A DNA stretch of 64,000 bases from Streptosporangium lutulentum (GTDB taxonomy: Bacteria; Actinomycetota; Actinomycetes; Streptosporangiales; Streptosporangiaceae): the NCBI RefSeq assembly GCF_030811455.1, contig NZ_JAUSQU010000001.1, positions 8,184,001-8,248,000 on the forward strand, written 5' to 3'. Positions 25,872 through 34,522 of the stretch are shown in pieces (positions within the stretch are counted from its first letter, which is position 1; every line of letters begins with the position of its first letter). The notes under the pieces are model-generated. The model searched no databases. It worked only from the letters and a program-made list of their open reading frames with translations, and had not been told where the DNA came from. The translations under genes were made by a program, and so were the position numbers.

Positions 25872-27047
25872 ATGGCCCTGGGCCTGTCCGTGCTCGTCGG
25901 CTCCGCGATCAGAGCGCTCCCGGCCCTGCAAGCCGTCGCCGTCGCGGCCGGAGGGTTCGCGGTGGCCGCCGGCGGTCTGCTCTCCGCTCTCGCCGCCTCC
26001 TCCAACCCGGCCGTGGCCGTGCTGAACGGCCTGGGATGGCTCGCGGCCCTCGCGATCGGGCTGTGGCCGCGACTGCTCGCCGCCCGCCGCCGGGCCGTCG
26101 CCGACAGGATACGCCGCGACGAGCGCCTGATACTGGCCAGGGAACTGCACGACGTCGTCGCGCACCACATCACCAGCATCGTGCTCCAGGCTCAGGCCGC
26201 CCAACTCGTGGCCCGCAAACACCCCGAGAAGGTGGAAGGCTCCCTCATGGGCATCGAGACCACCGGCTCCGACGCGCTGGCCGCGACCCGCCGCGTCGTC
26301 GGCCTGCTGCGTGACGCCGATGACGCGGGCCCCGCCGCGCCCGGACCCGAACGGCTCAGCGAGCTGGTCGAACGCTTTGACGGCCACGGCCCCGCGGTGC
26401 GCCTGCGGTTGCCCGCCGACCAGGCGATGATCCGCACCAGCCTGCGGATCATCCTTGAGGACCAGCCCGACATCAGCGTGGTCGGCGAGGCCGCGGACGG
26501 CGTCGAGGCGATCGCGCTGGCCAGGAGGCTGCGCCCGGACGTGTGCCTGGTGGACATCCAGATGCCCCGGCTCGACGGCATCGAGGTCACCCGCGCCCTG
26601 GCCGGTCCCGGCGTCGTCAACCCGCTCCGGGTGATCGTGGTCACCACCTTCGACCTCGACGAGTACGTCTACGGAGCGCTGCGAGGCGGGGCGGTCGGCT
26701 TCGTCCTGAAAGACGCCGGCCCCGTCCTGCTCGTCGAGGCCGTCCGGGCCGCGATCCTTGGGGACGCCTTGATCTCGCCGTCGGTCACCCTGCGGCTGCT
26801 GCGCCGCCTCACGGCCGCCGGAGCACCGGCCACCCGCCGGCCCGCGCAGCCGTTGTCCGAACGCGAGACCGAGGTCGTCCGGGCCGTCGTCAGAGGCCGT
26901 ACCAACCAGGAGATCGCCGATGAGTTGTTCATCTCGCTGAGCACGGTCAAGGGCCATGTTTCCGGCATCAAAGCCAAGCTGGGGGTGCGCAACCGGGTTG
27001 AGATCGCCGTCTGGGCCTGGGAGAACCGAATCGCGGGGATCGCATAG
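25872..27047 (+). CDS. Histidine kinase-response regulator deletion fusion
   Basis: A 391-residue chimera. Residues 1-70 hold membrane segments. Residues 75-145 are a HisKA_3 dimerisation domain with the phosphorylatable H93 (LARELHDVVAHH). The HATPase_c domain is absent: at about residue 180 the frame passes straight into a NarL-type receiver (DQAMIRTSLRIILEDQP, D228 in CLVDIQMP, T258, K280) and a LuxR HTH (327-387). The receiver's first strand and one of its acidic pair are lost. A normal kinase/regulator operon has therefore collapsed by in-frame deletion. The kinase cannot bind ATP, so any output must be phosphorylation-independent. The N-terminus also looks short. Confidence 0.8.
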   Translation: MALGLSVLVGSAIRALPALQAVAVAAGGFAVAAGGLLSALAASSNPAVAVLNGLGWLAALAIGLWPRLLAARRRAVADRIRRDERLILARELHDVVAHHITSIVLQAQAAQLVARKHPEKVEGSLMGIETTGSDALAATRRVVGLLRDADDAGPAAPGPERLSELVERFDGHGPAVRLRLPADQAMIRTSLRIILEDQPDISVVGEAADGVEAIALARRLRPDVCLVDIQMPRLDGIEVTRALAGPGVVNPLRVIVVTTFDLDEYVYGALRGGAVGFVLKDAGPVLLVEAVRAAILGDALISPSVTLRLLRRLTAAGAPATRRPAQPLSERETEVVRAVVRGRTNQEIADELFISLSTVKGHVSGIKAKLGVRNRVEIAVWAWENRIAGIA

Positions 27048-27144
27048 CGCCGGCGGGACGCCGCCCGGGTTCCTCGCGTCCCACGGTGCGACGTGAAGAG
27101 GGCGCCCTCCTCGCCGGCCTGGAAGAAGGGGCTTTTCCGGCTGA

Positions 27145-27178
27145 GGGGCAGGACGCTCACTGTGAAGCGCCCTGCCCC
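27145..27178. terminator. Bidirectional hairpin between convergent genes
   Basis: GGGGCAGGACGCT pairs with AGCGCCCTGCCCC (one mismatch) around 8 nt. It lies between the fusion gene and the minus-strand peptidase. Confidence 0.6.
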
Positions 27179-27185
27179 CACCGGG

Positions 27186-28622
27186 TCAGGAGGGCAAGGG
27201 GAAGCTCGCGGGGCTGCGATGCCCGGCTCTGTCGACGGCCCGCACGCCGAAGAAGACATTGTCCTTGGACAGGTCGATGCGCACTTCGGTGACGTCGCCG
27301 ACCGGGATGACGTGGGTCCAGTCAGGGCTGGTGGTCTCACGCCAGACGACTTCGTAGCCGGCGAGGTCGGGTTCGGTGCCGCGAGTCCACACGAGGTCGG
27401 TGTCGTTGGTGAGCTGGTTGGTGCGGACCTTGACGTCCTTGGGAGTGCCGGGGGCCTGGGCGAGTGACCAGAGGGTCGCGGCGTTGACGCGGGCGACGCG
27501 GGCGATGTAGGCGAAGTCGCAGAATTCGGGGAGGTCGCCGAATTGTTTGCCGTTCTCGACGCGTACGTCCTGGTGCTGGTGGTCGAAGTTCTCGTTGGGC
27601 TCGGTGAAGCGAGCGGCGGGATAGCCCTGTTCGAGGAAACCGATGTGGTCACCGCCGCGGCGGTAACGGTCACGGCGGTAGATGATCCGGACGTTCATGC
27701 CGGTGGAGTCGTTGTCGGCGACGTTCGTGACGAAGCGGGCGAGCTGGCGGGCGGGCGAGTCGTTCTCGCCGCCGACCGAGCGGCGGGTGTTCGCCTGGGC
27801 GGGTGTCTCGGCGGTGGGCACGCCCTCGGCGAAGAGCCGTACGGTGCGGGGATCGCGGGTGCCGTCGTCGGCGGTGCTGCTGCCGACGATGTCGTTGGTG
27901 AACATCGCCTGCACGTCGGCGGCCGCGGCCTTGTACTGCCCGGCCATGTATCGCGCGCCGTACAGGTTCTGCTCCTCTCCCGCGACGGCGGCGAAGACGA
28001 TGGTGGCCTTGGGCCGGCGGCCGGCCATGACCCGGGCGAGTTCCATGGCGACGGCCACGCCGGAGGCGTCGTCATTGGCGCCCGGCGCGTCCGCGGTGGC
28101 GTTCATGACGTCGGTGACCCGTGAGTCGTAGTGGCCCGACACCACGTATATCCGGTCAGGGGTGGCGGAGCCGCGCAGGGTGGCGACGACGTTGGTGATG
28201 AGGGTGGCGGTGGGGATCCCTGAGGCGGGCTGCTGGGTGTAGGACTGCAGCTCGACGGTCATGTTCCCGCCGGACGCCGCGGCGTACCGCTTCATCTCGG
28301 CGAAGATCCAGTCGCGGGCGGCGCCGATGCCGCGGTTCGGATCGTCCTGGGTGGAGAGGGTGTGCCTGGTGCCGAAGCTCACGAGCTTGCGGACGGTGGC
28401 CTCGATGCGTCGCTCGTCGATGGTTCGTAGCAGAGCGCGCAGGTCCGCGTCGGGATGCTGCTTGGTGGCGGGCCGGCCGGGACCGGTGGGGCGAGCCGAG
28501 TCCGCTGCCGCCGGAGGCCCGGAGAGGGTCACTCCCGCGGTCGCCGCCGCCGCGGCCGCGGAGATGGAGAGAAAGACACGACGGCTGGCATGACTGGGGG
28601 GTTGAGAATCTTTGTCATCCAC
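27186..28622 (-). CDS. Tat-exported M28-family zinc metallopeptidase
   Basis: A 478-residue secreted aminopeptidase-like enzyme. The signal has a twin-arginine motif (SRRVFLSISAAAAAATAGV). The zinc ligands follow M28 order: H in VVSGHYDSR, D in GANDDASG, E in GEEQNLYGA, D in FTNDIVGSS and H in ENFDHQHQD. The last ~95 residues (PGTPKDVKVRTNQLTNDTDLVW... FFGVRAVDRAGHRSP) form a fibronectin III-like module. It probably degrades peptides outside the cell. Confidence 0.92.
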   Translation of the reverse strand: MDDKDSQPPSHASRRVFLSISAAAAAATAGVTLSGPPAAADSARPTGPGRPATKQHPDADLRALLRTIDERRIEATVRKLVSFGTRHTLSTQDDPNRGIGAARDWIFAEMKRYAAASGGNMTVELQSYTQQPASGIPTATLITNVVATLRGSATPDRIYVVSGHYDSRVTDVMNATADAPGANDDASGVAVAMELARVMAGRRPKATIVFAAVAGEEQNLYGARYMAGQYKAAAADVQAMFTNDIVGSSTADDGTRDPRTVRLFAEGVPTAETPAQANTRRSVGGENDSPARQLARFVTNVADNDSTGMNVRIIYRRDRYRRGGDHIGFLEQGYPAARFTEPNENFDHQHQDVRVENGKQFGDLPEFCDFAYIARVARVNAATLWSLAQAPGTPKDVKVRTNQLTNDTDLVWTRGTEPDLAGYEVVWRETTSPDWTHVIPVGDVTEVRIDLSKDNVFFGVRAVDRAGHRSPASFPLPS

Positions 28623-28768
28623 ATAGTGGGTTTATCCGGACTTGGAAACTTTGTCCATGACCAAATATGTCGCGCGTGAGCTTCTCCGGCCGGCCGTTCT
28701 CGTTCGAGGCCGTAGAGGTGGTGGTCGGCCGGCGGCGGCGGGCCGTGTTCTCGAGCGGGAGGGGTCGT

Positions 28769-29278
28769 TCAGAACGTGATGGTTACCTTGCCGCGGACAT
28801 GGTGTGCGGAGAAGTCGATGAGCGCCTGACGGGAGTCGGCGAAGGCGTAGTTCCCGCCGATCTCCACCCGCAGCCGCCCGTCCGCGGCCTGGGCGGCGAG
28901 TTCGTCGAGCCGCCCCTGTGGCGCGACGGTTCCGGCGTAGGTGGCCGTGACCTCCCGGTCGAAAGCCGGCGGCCCTCCCATCGGGGAGATCAGCCGCCCA
29001 CCGGGCCTGGCCGCGGCGGCCGACCCTTCGAGGCCGGGGCCGGCATTGGCCAGATCGATCACCACGTCCACGCCGCCCAGGACCCGCCGCAGCGTCTCTT
29101 CGGTGATGTCCGTGCTCGTGTAGTCGACGGTCTCGTCCGCGCCGAGGTCCTTGAGGAACTCCGCGTCGTCGGCACGCCCGGTGGCGACCACCCTCGCCCC
29201 CGCCTGCCTGGCGAGCTGGACCAGGAACGAGCCGATCCCTCCCGAGGCTCCCACCACGACCAGCGGCGAGATCGACAC
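28769..29278 (-). pseudogene. C-terminal half of a quinone oxidoreductase
   Basis: About 169 residues of an MDR-family reductase: VVVGASGGIGSFLVQLARQAGARVVATGRADDAEFLKDLGADETVDY, down to VRGKVTITF. The N-terminal GroES-like catalytic domain is missing, and at 29279 the sequence changes abruptly. Usual length would be ~310 residues. It should be non-functional. Confidence 0.8.
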
Positions 29279-29279
29279 G

Positions 29280-29348
29280 CTGGGAAGGATCTACGATCGG
29301 CTGCTCGCCGGTCTGGACGCGCATGCCTCCACCTCGGATCCCCGCTGA
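29280..29348 (+). pseudogene. C-terminal fragment of an unknown gene at a junction
   Basis: The plus frame encodes LGRIYDRLLAGLDAHASTSD, then PR and a stop, and begins exactly where the oxidoreductase fragment ends. Two truncated genes meet here, which marks a deletion joint. Family not identified. Confidence 0.4.
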
Positions 29349-29361
29349 CCCGGCGGGGAAG

Positions 29362-29529
29362 GGTTGTTTGTGTGTCGTAGTGCACGCTCGGCTTTATGTG
29401 TGTACTCGTACGCAGAACGAAGGCTTTCGTCTTCCTAATGTGAGTGATGTCCGAAACGAGCGGCCAACAAAAAAGCTCACCGGGCGCAGGTTCTCCCCCG
29501 AACGCCCTCACTCCAAAGGAAGTCCCCTC
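29362..29529 (+). promoter_or_regulatory. Conserved leader/promoter of the secreted family
   Basis: Near-copy of the leader at 17541-17719, sharing TTTGTGTGTCGTAGTGCACG, TACGCAGAACG, the GAGTGATGTCCGAAACGAGC block and AAGGAAGTCCCCTC before the ATG. Confidence 0.65.
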
Positions 29530-30003
29530 ATGCGTAAGCTCCGCAGCGTCCTGGTCGGTACCGCCCTGGCCGGCGCTCTGGCCGCCGGTATCGCCGCCGC
29601 CCCGGCCCAGGCCGCCACCGCCACCACCGCGAGCGCCGCGAGCACCGCCTTGGTGGTGCAGGCCCAGTACGCCAAGCACTGGTTCTCCGGCTCCTCCGGC
29701 TACGGCCGCGGCGAGTCACGCGGCGAGCGCTCCACCTACAAGGGCTCCTGGTACTACGCGAACGGCCGCTACTACTTCGACCTCGAGGCATGGGACCACG
29801 ACCGCGACCGGCAGAACACCTACGTCGACTTCTCCTACCACGACAACCGCGGCTGGCACACCAAGCGGTTCGCCACCGGCGGCCACAGCCGGTGGACGTT
29901 CAGCTACAGCGCCCGCGGCGGCTTCGACGGCTTCCGCACCCACATCGGCGAGGGCACCTCCCGCGACTTCGACTGGGGCACCTACTACCGCCACTCCTTC
30001 TGA
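29530..30003 (+). CDS. Small secreted aromatic protein, HWFSGSS family
   Basis: A 157-residue paralogue of the gene at 17720, with the same signal peptide (MRKLRSVLVGTALAGALAAG...AQA) and the same mature landmarks (KHWFSGSSGYGRGESRGERS, YYFDLEAWDHDRDRQNTYVD, GFDGFRTHIGEG, TYYRHSF). Differences are scattered single residues. It stands alone, next to a deletion joint, with its own conserved leader. Function unknown; likely released outside the cell. Confidence 0.85.
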   Translation: MRKLRSVLVGTALAGALAAGIAAAPAQAATATTASAASTALVVQAQYAKHWFSGSSGYGRGESRGERSTYKGSWYYANGRYYFDLEAWDHDRDRQNTYVDFSYHDNRGWHTKRFATGGHSRWTFSYSARGGFDGFRTHIGEGTSRDFDWGTYYRHSF

Positions 30004-30086
30004 AACCCCATCAGGGCACCCCACCCCGATGACCCGAGGACGACCCGGCGAAGGCGATCCACCCGAGGCCTCCGCCGGCGACGCCG

Positions 30087-31292
30087 TCAGGTGAGCCGCA
30101 GCCGGTCGCGCAGGAAACGGCGCTCGGCGTCGGTGGGTGCGAGGTCGAGCGCCGCGCGGTAGCTGTCGGCCGCCTCCTGCGCGCGGCCGGTGCGTCGCAG
30201 CAGATCGGCGCGTGTGGCGTGCAACAGGTAGTAGCCGTTGAGCTGTCCGGTCTCGGCGATCGCGTCGACCAGTGGCAGCGCCGCCTCGGGACCGCTCGCC
30301 ATGCCGATCGCCACGGCCCGGTTCAGATCCACGATCGGGCTCGGCGCGATGCGCGCGAGCTGCGTGTACAGCCCGACGATCTGCGGCCAGTCCGTCCGGG
30401 CCGCGACCGGCGCGGTGGCATGGCACGCCGCGATGGCCGCCTGAAGCTGGAACGGCCCGGCGCGGCGCCGGCGCAGTGCTCGTTCGCAGATCGCGGCGCC
30501 CTCCGTGATCTGCGCCTGATCCCACAGCGAGCGGTCCTGCTCGGCCAGGGTGACCACGTCGCCGGCCGCGTCCGTGCGCGCCGGCCGCCGGGCGTCGTGC
30601 AGCAGCATCAGCGCGAGCATGCCCTGCGCTTCGGGCTCGTCGGGCATCAGCGCCGTCACCACCCGCGCGAGACGGATGGCCTCCCGGCACAGCCGGGCCT
30701 TCCGCGGATCTCCGTATCCCTCGTTGAACAGCAGGTAGAGCACGTGGAGCACGGCGGGGAGGCGATCCGGCAGCAGGTGCGCGGGCGGCACCCGGAACGG
30801 AATGCCCGCGTGTGCGACCTTCTGTTTGGCCCGGAAGACGCGCTGGGCCATGGTGCGTTCCGGCACCAGGAACGCACGCGCGATCTCGGCGGTGCTCATG
30901 CCGGCCAGGCTCCGCAGGGTCAACGCCACCTGGGCGTCGAGATTCAGCGACGGATGGCAGCAGGTGAACATGAGCTCCAGGCGCTCGTCGGGGATCTCGC
31001 TGTCGTTCGGGTAGGGCGGCGGCTCCAGGTCCATCGCGGCCACCTTCCGCAGCTTCGCCGCCTCGGTCGACGCGCGACGGATCCGGTCTATCGCGCGGTT
31101 GCGTGCAGTGGTGGTCAGCCACGCGAGTGGCTGGTCCGGTACGCCTGATTCCGGCCACTTCTGGAGTGCCTGCGCGAACGCCTCCTGCGTGCACTCCTCG
31201 GCCAGGTCCCAGTCGCCGCCGGTGAACCGGATCATGGTGGCCACGATCCGGCTCCACCCGTCGGCGTAGATCCCGGCGATCCGGTCCTTCAC
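30087..31292 (-). CDS. ECF42-type RNA polymerase sigma factor
   Basis: A 401-residue sigma factor. Region 2 is at residues ~10-75 (GGDWDLAEECTQEAFAQAL, PLAWLTTTARNRAIDRIRR), region 4 follows (LTLRSLAGMSTAEIARAFLVPERTMAQRVFRAKQKV), and a long C-terminal DUF6596/TPR-like extension (~200 residues) ends the protein. The extension and the neighbouring YciI-like gene identify group ECF42, which lacks an ordinary anti-sigma factor. GTG 31292 is the only usable in-frame start after the upstream stop at 31325. Confidence 0.93.
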   Translation of the reverse strand: MKDRIAGIYADGWSRIVATMIRFTGGDWDLAEECTQEAFAQALQKWPESGVPDQPLAWLTTTARNRAIDRIRRASTEAAKLRKVAAMDLEPPPYPNDSEIPDERLELMFTCCHPSLNLDAQVALTLRSLAGMSTAEIARAFLVPERTMAQRVFRAKQKVAHAGIPFRVPPAHLLPDRLPAVLHVLYLLFNEGYGDPRKARLCREAIRLARVVTALMPDEPEAQGMLALMLLHDARRPARTDAAGDVVTLAEQDRSLWDQAQITEGAAICERALRRRRAGPFQLQAAIAACHATAPVAARTDWPQIVGLYTQLARIAPSPIVDLNRAVAIGMASGPEAALPLVDAIAETGQLNGYYLLHATRADLLRRTGRAQEAADSYRAALDLAPTDAERRFLRDRLRLT

Positions 31293-31324
31293 CTGAGCCG
31301 TCCCAGCGTCGTCCGTCGTGGCCG

Positions 31325-31666
31325 CTAGTCCTCGTCGTCGGGCCAGAAGGGACGCAGCTCGATCATCCCGGCCCACGCCATCGGGTGCTTGGACGCGACG
31401 TCGATGGCCTCGTCGAGATCGGCGCAATCAAGGATGTCGAAGCCGGCGATCTGGTCCTTGGTCTCCGCGTACGGGCCGTCGGTCAGCAGCACCTCACGGT
31501 TGCGGACGCGGACCGTGGTCGCGTCGCTCGCCGGGCGGGTACGGTTGCCCATCAGCCGGATCCCCTTGCCGTCCATCTCCGTGACCCAGTCCTCCACATC
31601 CGGGGCCCCGTCGTCCTGGCCGGGCGTGTAGCTCGGGTCGGTGCACACCAGCATCAGATACTTCAT
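31325..31666 (-). CDS. YciI-like (DGPF domain) protein of the ECF42 operon
   Basis: A 113-residue ferredoxin-like protein: MKYLMLVCTDP, VLLTDGPYAETKDQIAGFDILD (the DGPF motif appears as DGPY), and ASKHPMAWAGMIELRP. Such proteins are almost always encoded beside ECF42 sigma factors and are thought to be partners or targets. The ATG overlaps the upstream stop (ATGA). Confidence 0.92.
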   Translation of the reverse strand: MKYLMLVCTDPSYTPGQDDGAPDVEDWVTEMDGKGIRLMGNRTRPASDATTVRVRNREVLLTDGPYAETKDQIAGFDILDCADLDEAIDVASKHPMAWAGMIELRPFWPDDED

Positions 31667-32166
31667 CGGGTTGCTCCTATCACGGAATCGGCGGCGGCCA
31701 TCGCGGTGATCGTGGTGGTCATGTTTCGGCACAGGGTGACCAGACGGCTGTCAAGCGCCTTCGGGTCGGCCTCGGCATCCGCGCGGGCGCCGCTGGCGCC
31801 GGGGCCGTGGGTGAACGAGTGGTGGACCAGGGTGCTCCCCGGCTCCCCGCCCTCGCGCAGCTCGTAGCGCCACGCCGAGCCGACCAGGCCGGCGCCGTCA
31901 AGGACGGTCCAGGCGAAGACACTCGGCCGCTCCGCTTCGGTGACCACGCAGGTCACCATACTTTCACGTCCGTTGGGAAACCGGTTCCGGCCGATGAACC
32001 GGGCACCCGGAGCCGGGCTTCGGGTGTCGTCGCACCAGTTCCCACCGATGGTCTCCGGGCTCCATTCGCCGATCCGGTCCACCGCGGTGACCAGCTCCCA
32101 CATCCGCTCGCGTGGTATCGGGACGACCAGGGCAACCGCTACCTGTGCACCGGTGACCATGTCCAT
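31663..32166 (-). CDS. SRPBCC/polyketide-cyclase-like protein
   Basis: A 167-residue START-type helix-grip protein (VALVVPIPRERMWELVTAVDRIGEWSPE, GARFIGRNRFPNG, SAWRYELRE). The fold binds hydrophobic ligands. It is the first gene of the operon with YciI and the ECF42 sigma factor. AGGAG lies 7 nt before the ATG but is partly inside the 3' arm of a strong hairpin, so translation of the operon may be gated there. Confidence 0.85.
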   Translation of the reverse strand: MDMVTGAQVAVALVVPIPRERMWELVTAVDRIGEWSPETIGGNWCDDTRSPAPGARFIGRNRFPNGRESMVTCVVTEAERPSVFAWTVLDGAGLVGSAWRYELREGGEPGSTLVHHSFTHGPGASGARADAEADPKALDSRLVTLCRNMTTTITAMAAADSVIGATR

Positions 32167-32175
32167 GAGCGTTCT

Positions 32176-32213
32176 CCTCTCGCGTTCGTCAGATGGATGA
32201 CGAACGCGAGAGG
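32176..32213 (-). promoter_or_regulatory. 16-bp inverted repeat overlapping the ribosome site
   Basis: Two perfect 16-bp arms (CCTCTCGCGTTCGTCA and its complement) flank a 6-nt spacer, 10 bp before the SRPBCC start. In the minus-strand transcript the 3' arm ends inside the Shine-Dalgarno sequence. It may be an RNA hairpin that masks the site or a DNA operator. Confidence 0.7.
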
Positions 32214-32347
32214 CTCTCCACTACGGACTCATCTCAAGATTTTTTTGCGCGGCCGATCGGCGACAGCCGAGGCTCTCCTCAGACCCGTGAACGCCCGGAT
32301 GACCGAGGCTCTCCCCGGGCCCGGGAACGCCCGGGGGCTGAGCCGTC

Positions 32348-34522
32348 TCACTCGTCCGATGCCGTCTCACTGTCCGATGCCGTCTCACTGTCCGGCGCCG
32401 GCTGCGGAGCGTCGTCTTCGCTTTCCGCGTCGTCGGGCACCGGCTGCCGCGGCCGGCAGCTCTGCCCGCAGCCGCCGAAGCGCGCCGAGTCGATCGGGGT
32501 GAAGGAGGTGGCCCGCACCCCCTTCAGTGCGGCGATCATGGTGTCCTTCCAGATCGGCCCGGGGATGGTGGCCCCGAACACGGCGCCGTAGTACTTGTCG
32601 CCGATGGTGACGCCGTTGAGCTTGTGCGCGATGGCGCCCCGGGGGTCGCCGATGCTCACCGCGCCGGCCAGATCGGGGGTGAACCCCGCGAACCACGCGC
32701 TCGCCTGGTCGTCGTTGGTTCCGGTCTTGCCGGCGGCGTCGCGGCCGATGCCACCCACCGCCTTCATCGTGCCGTTGGTGAACACCCCCGACAGGATGTG
32801 CGACGTGGCGTCCGCGACCTCGGGATCCAGCGCCTGGCGGCACTTCGGCCGGTAGCCGGTCGCCGTGCCGTTCTGGCCGACGACCTGGGTGATGGCCATG
32901 GGAGCGCAGTACTTCCCTCGTGCGCCGATGGCGGCGTAGGCGCTCGCGACCGTCACCGGGTCCATCTCGTTGATGCCGAGGGTGAAGGTCTCGTACTCCT
33001 CCAGCTTCCGGTTGTCGGCGCGCTTGATGCCCAGCGACCTGGCGGTCTGGACGGTGTCGCACAGGCCGACGCGGCGCTCCAGTTCCATGAAGAAGGTGTT
33101 GACCGACTCCCAGGTGCCGGTCTGCAGGGACTTGAAGCCGGGAGATCCCTCGTCGTTGGTGACGGTGTGCTCCGGTGCGCCCATGTTCTCGCCCTTGCAG
33201 TTCTTGAAGTCGGAGTAGTTCGAGGCACGGTAGCCGTTGCCGACGGTGAAGCCGTCGTCGATCCTCATGCCCTGTTTCAGGGCCGTGATCAGCGTGAAGG
33301 TCTTGAACGTCGAGCCCGCCTGGAAGCCGCCGATGCCGCCGTGGTCGGTGTCGGCCACGATGTTGTACGACATCTCATTCTTGCTCGCGGAGGTGCCGTA
33401 CTCGCGGCTGGCCGCCATGGCCTTGATCATCCCGGTGCCCGGCTGGACCAGGGCCTCGGAGGCGACGGGGTTGTCGGAGGCGTGGACGTGCGCGGCGATG
33501 GCCTTCTCCGCCGCCGCCTGCATGCGGGGGTCCAGCGTCGTCTTGATCGTCAGGCCGCCGCGGTAGAGGAGCCGGGCGCGCTCCTCTTCGGTCTTGCCGA
33601 ACACGGGATCGCGCAGGAACTCCTCGCGCACGTACACGCAGAAGTAGGGGTAGGGGCTGGCCGCGCAGTTGCCGGGCAGGGGAGTGCCCTTGTAGCCGAG
33701 CTTCTTGGACCTGGCCTCGGCGGCCTGCTGCGGGGTGATCGCGCCGAGATCCACCATCCGGTCGAGGACGACGTTTCGCCGTTCCAGCAGCCGTTGCCGG
33801 TTCTTCGCGCCGCCGTCCGGATCGGTCGCGGTGGGCAGCTGTACGGCTCCCGCCAGGGTGGCCGCCTGCCACAGGTTGAGCTGGGAGGCGTGCACGCCGA
33901 AGAACCGCCGGGCCGCGGCCTCGATGCCGTTGGCCCCGGCCCCGAAGTAGGCGATGTTGAGGTACTTCTCGAGAATCTGGTCCTTGGTGTACTTCTGCTC
34001 GACCCCCATCGCGTATCGCAGCTCGTTGAGCTTGCGCGCGTAGCTGGGCTCCAGGGCCTTTTCCTTCTCCTTCTGGGTGACGGCCGTGTTGAGCAGCACC
34101 TGCTTGACGTACTGCTGGGTGATGCTGGAACCGCCCTGGCTCACCCCTCCCGAGGAGAAGTTCTTGGCCAGGGCCCGCATCGTGCCTTCGAGGTCGATCG
34201 CGCCGTGCTCGTAGAACCGGTAGTCCTCGATCGAGACGATCGCCTTTCTCATCACCTCCGACACCTGGTCGAGCGGGACGATCTCGCGGTACACGTCCCA
34301 GAACTGCGCGATCGGGTGGCCCTTGGCGTCGAGGACGGTCGTCTTCTCGGCGAGCGGGGGCTCGGTGAGCTCTGCGGGTTTGAGGTCGAATTCGTCCGAC
34401 GCGCCGACGATCGCCACCCCCGCGCCTCCGACGGCGGGCAGGGCGAGCCCGGCCGTCAGCACCCCCACCGCCACCGCGGCCCCGGCAAGGTACGCGATCT
34501 TCGACCAGCTGCCGCGTGCCAT
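32348..34522 (-). CDS. Bifunctional penicillin-binding protein (class A, GT51 + transpeptidase)
   Basis: A 724-residue cell-wall synthase. One N-terminal membrane helix (IAYLAGAAVAVGVLTAGLALP) anchors it. The glycosyltransferase shows SIEDYRFYEHGAIDLEG and GGSSITQQYVKQ. The transpeptidase shows the SxxK serine in AGSTFKTF and KTGT in AAGKTGTNDD. The tail is an acidic, repetitive linker (SETASDSETASDE). The ATG overlaps the stop of a 66-codon ORF by one base. It builds and crosslinks peptidoglycan outside the membrane. Confidence 0.95.
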   Translation of the reverse strand: MARGSWSKIAYLAGAAVAVGVLTAGLALPAVGGAGVAIVGASDEFDLKPAELTEPPLAEKTTVLDAKGHPIAQFWDVYREIVPLDQVSEVMRKAIVSIEDYRFYEHGAIDLEGTMRALAKNFSSGGVSQGGSSITQQYVKQVLLNTAVTQKEKEKALEPSYARKLNELRYAMGVEQKYTKDQILEKYLNIAYFGAGANGIEAAARRFFGVHASQLNLWQAATLAGAVQLPTATDPDGGAKNRQRLLERRNVVLDRMVDLGAITPQQAAEARSKKLGYKGTPLPGNCAASPYPYFCVYVREEFLRDPVFGKTEEERARLLYRGGLTIKTTLDPRMQAAAEKAIAAHVHASDNPVASEALVQPGTGMIKAMAASREYGTSASKNEMSYNIVADTDHGGIGGFQAGSTFKTFTLITALKQGMRIDDGFTVGNGYRASNYSDFKNCKGENMGAPEHTVTNDEGSPGFKSLQTGTWESVNTFFMELERRVGLCDTVQTARSLGIKRADNRKLEEYETFTLGINEMDPVTVASAYAAIGARGKYCAPMAITQVVGQNGTATGYRPKCRQALDPEVADATSHILSGVFTNGTMKAVGGIGRDAAGKTGTNDDQASAWFAGFTPDLAGAVSIGDPRGAIAHKLNGVTIGDKYYGAVFGATIPGPIWKDTMIAALKGVRATSFTPIDSARFGGCGQSCRPRQPVPDDAESEDDAPQPAPDSETASDSETASDE

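Noticed and set aside
29716-31257. 513-codon minus-strand frame spanning the secreted gene and the sigma gene
   Set aside because: It is a shadow frame over two well-supported genes and has no coherent domain.
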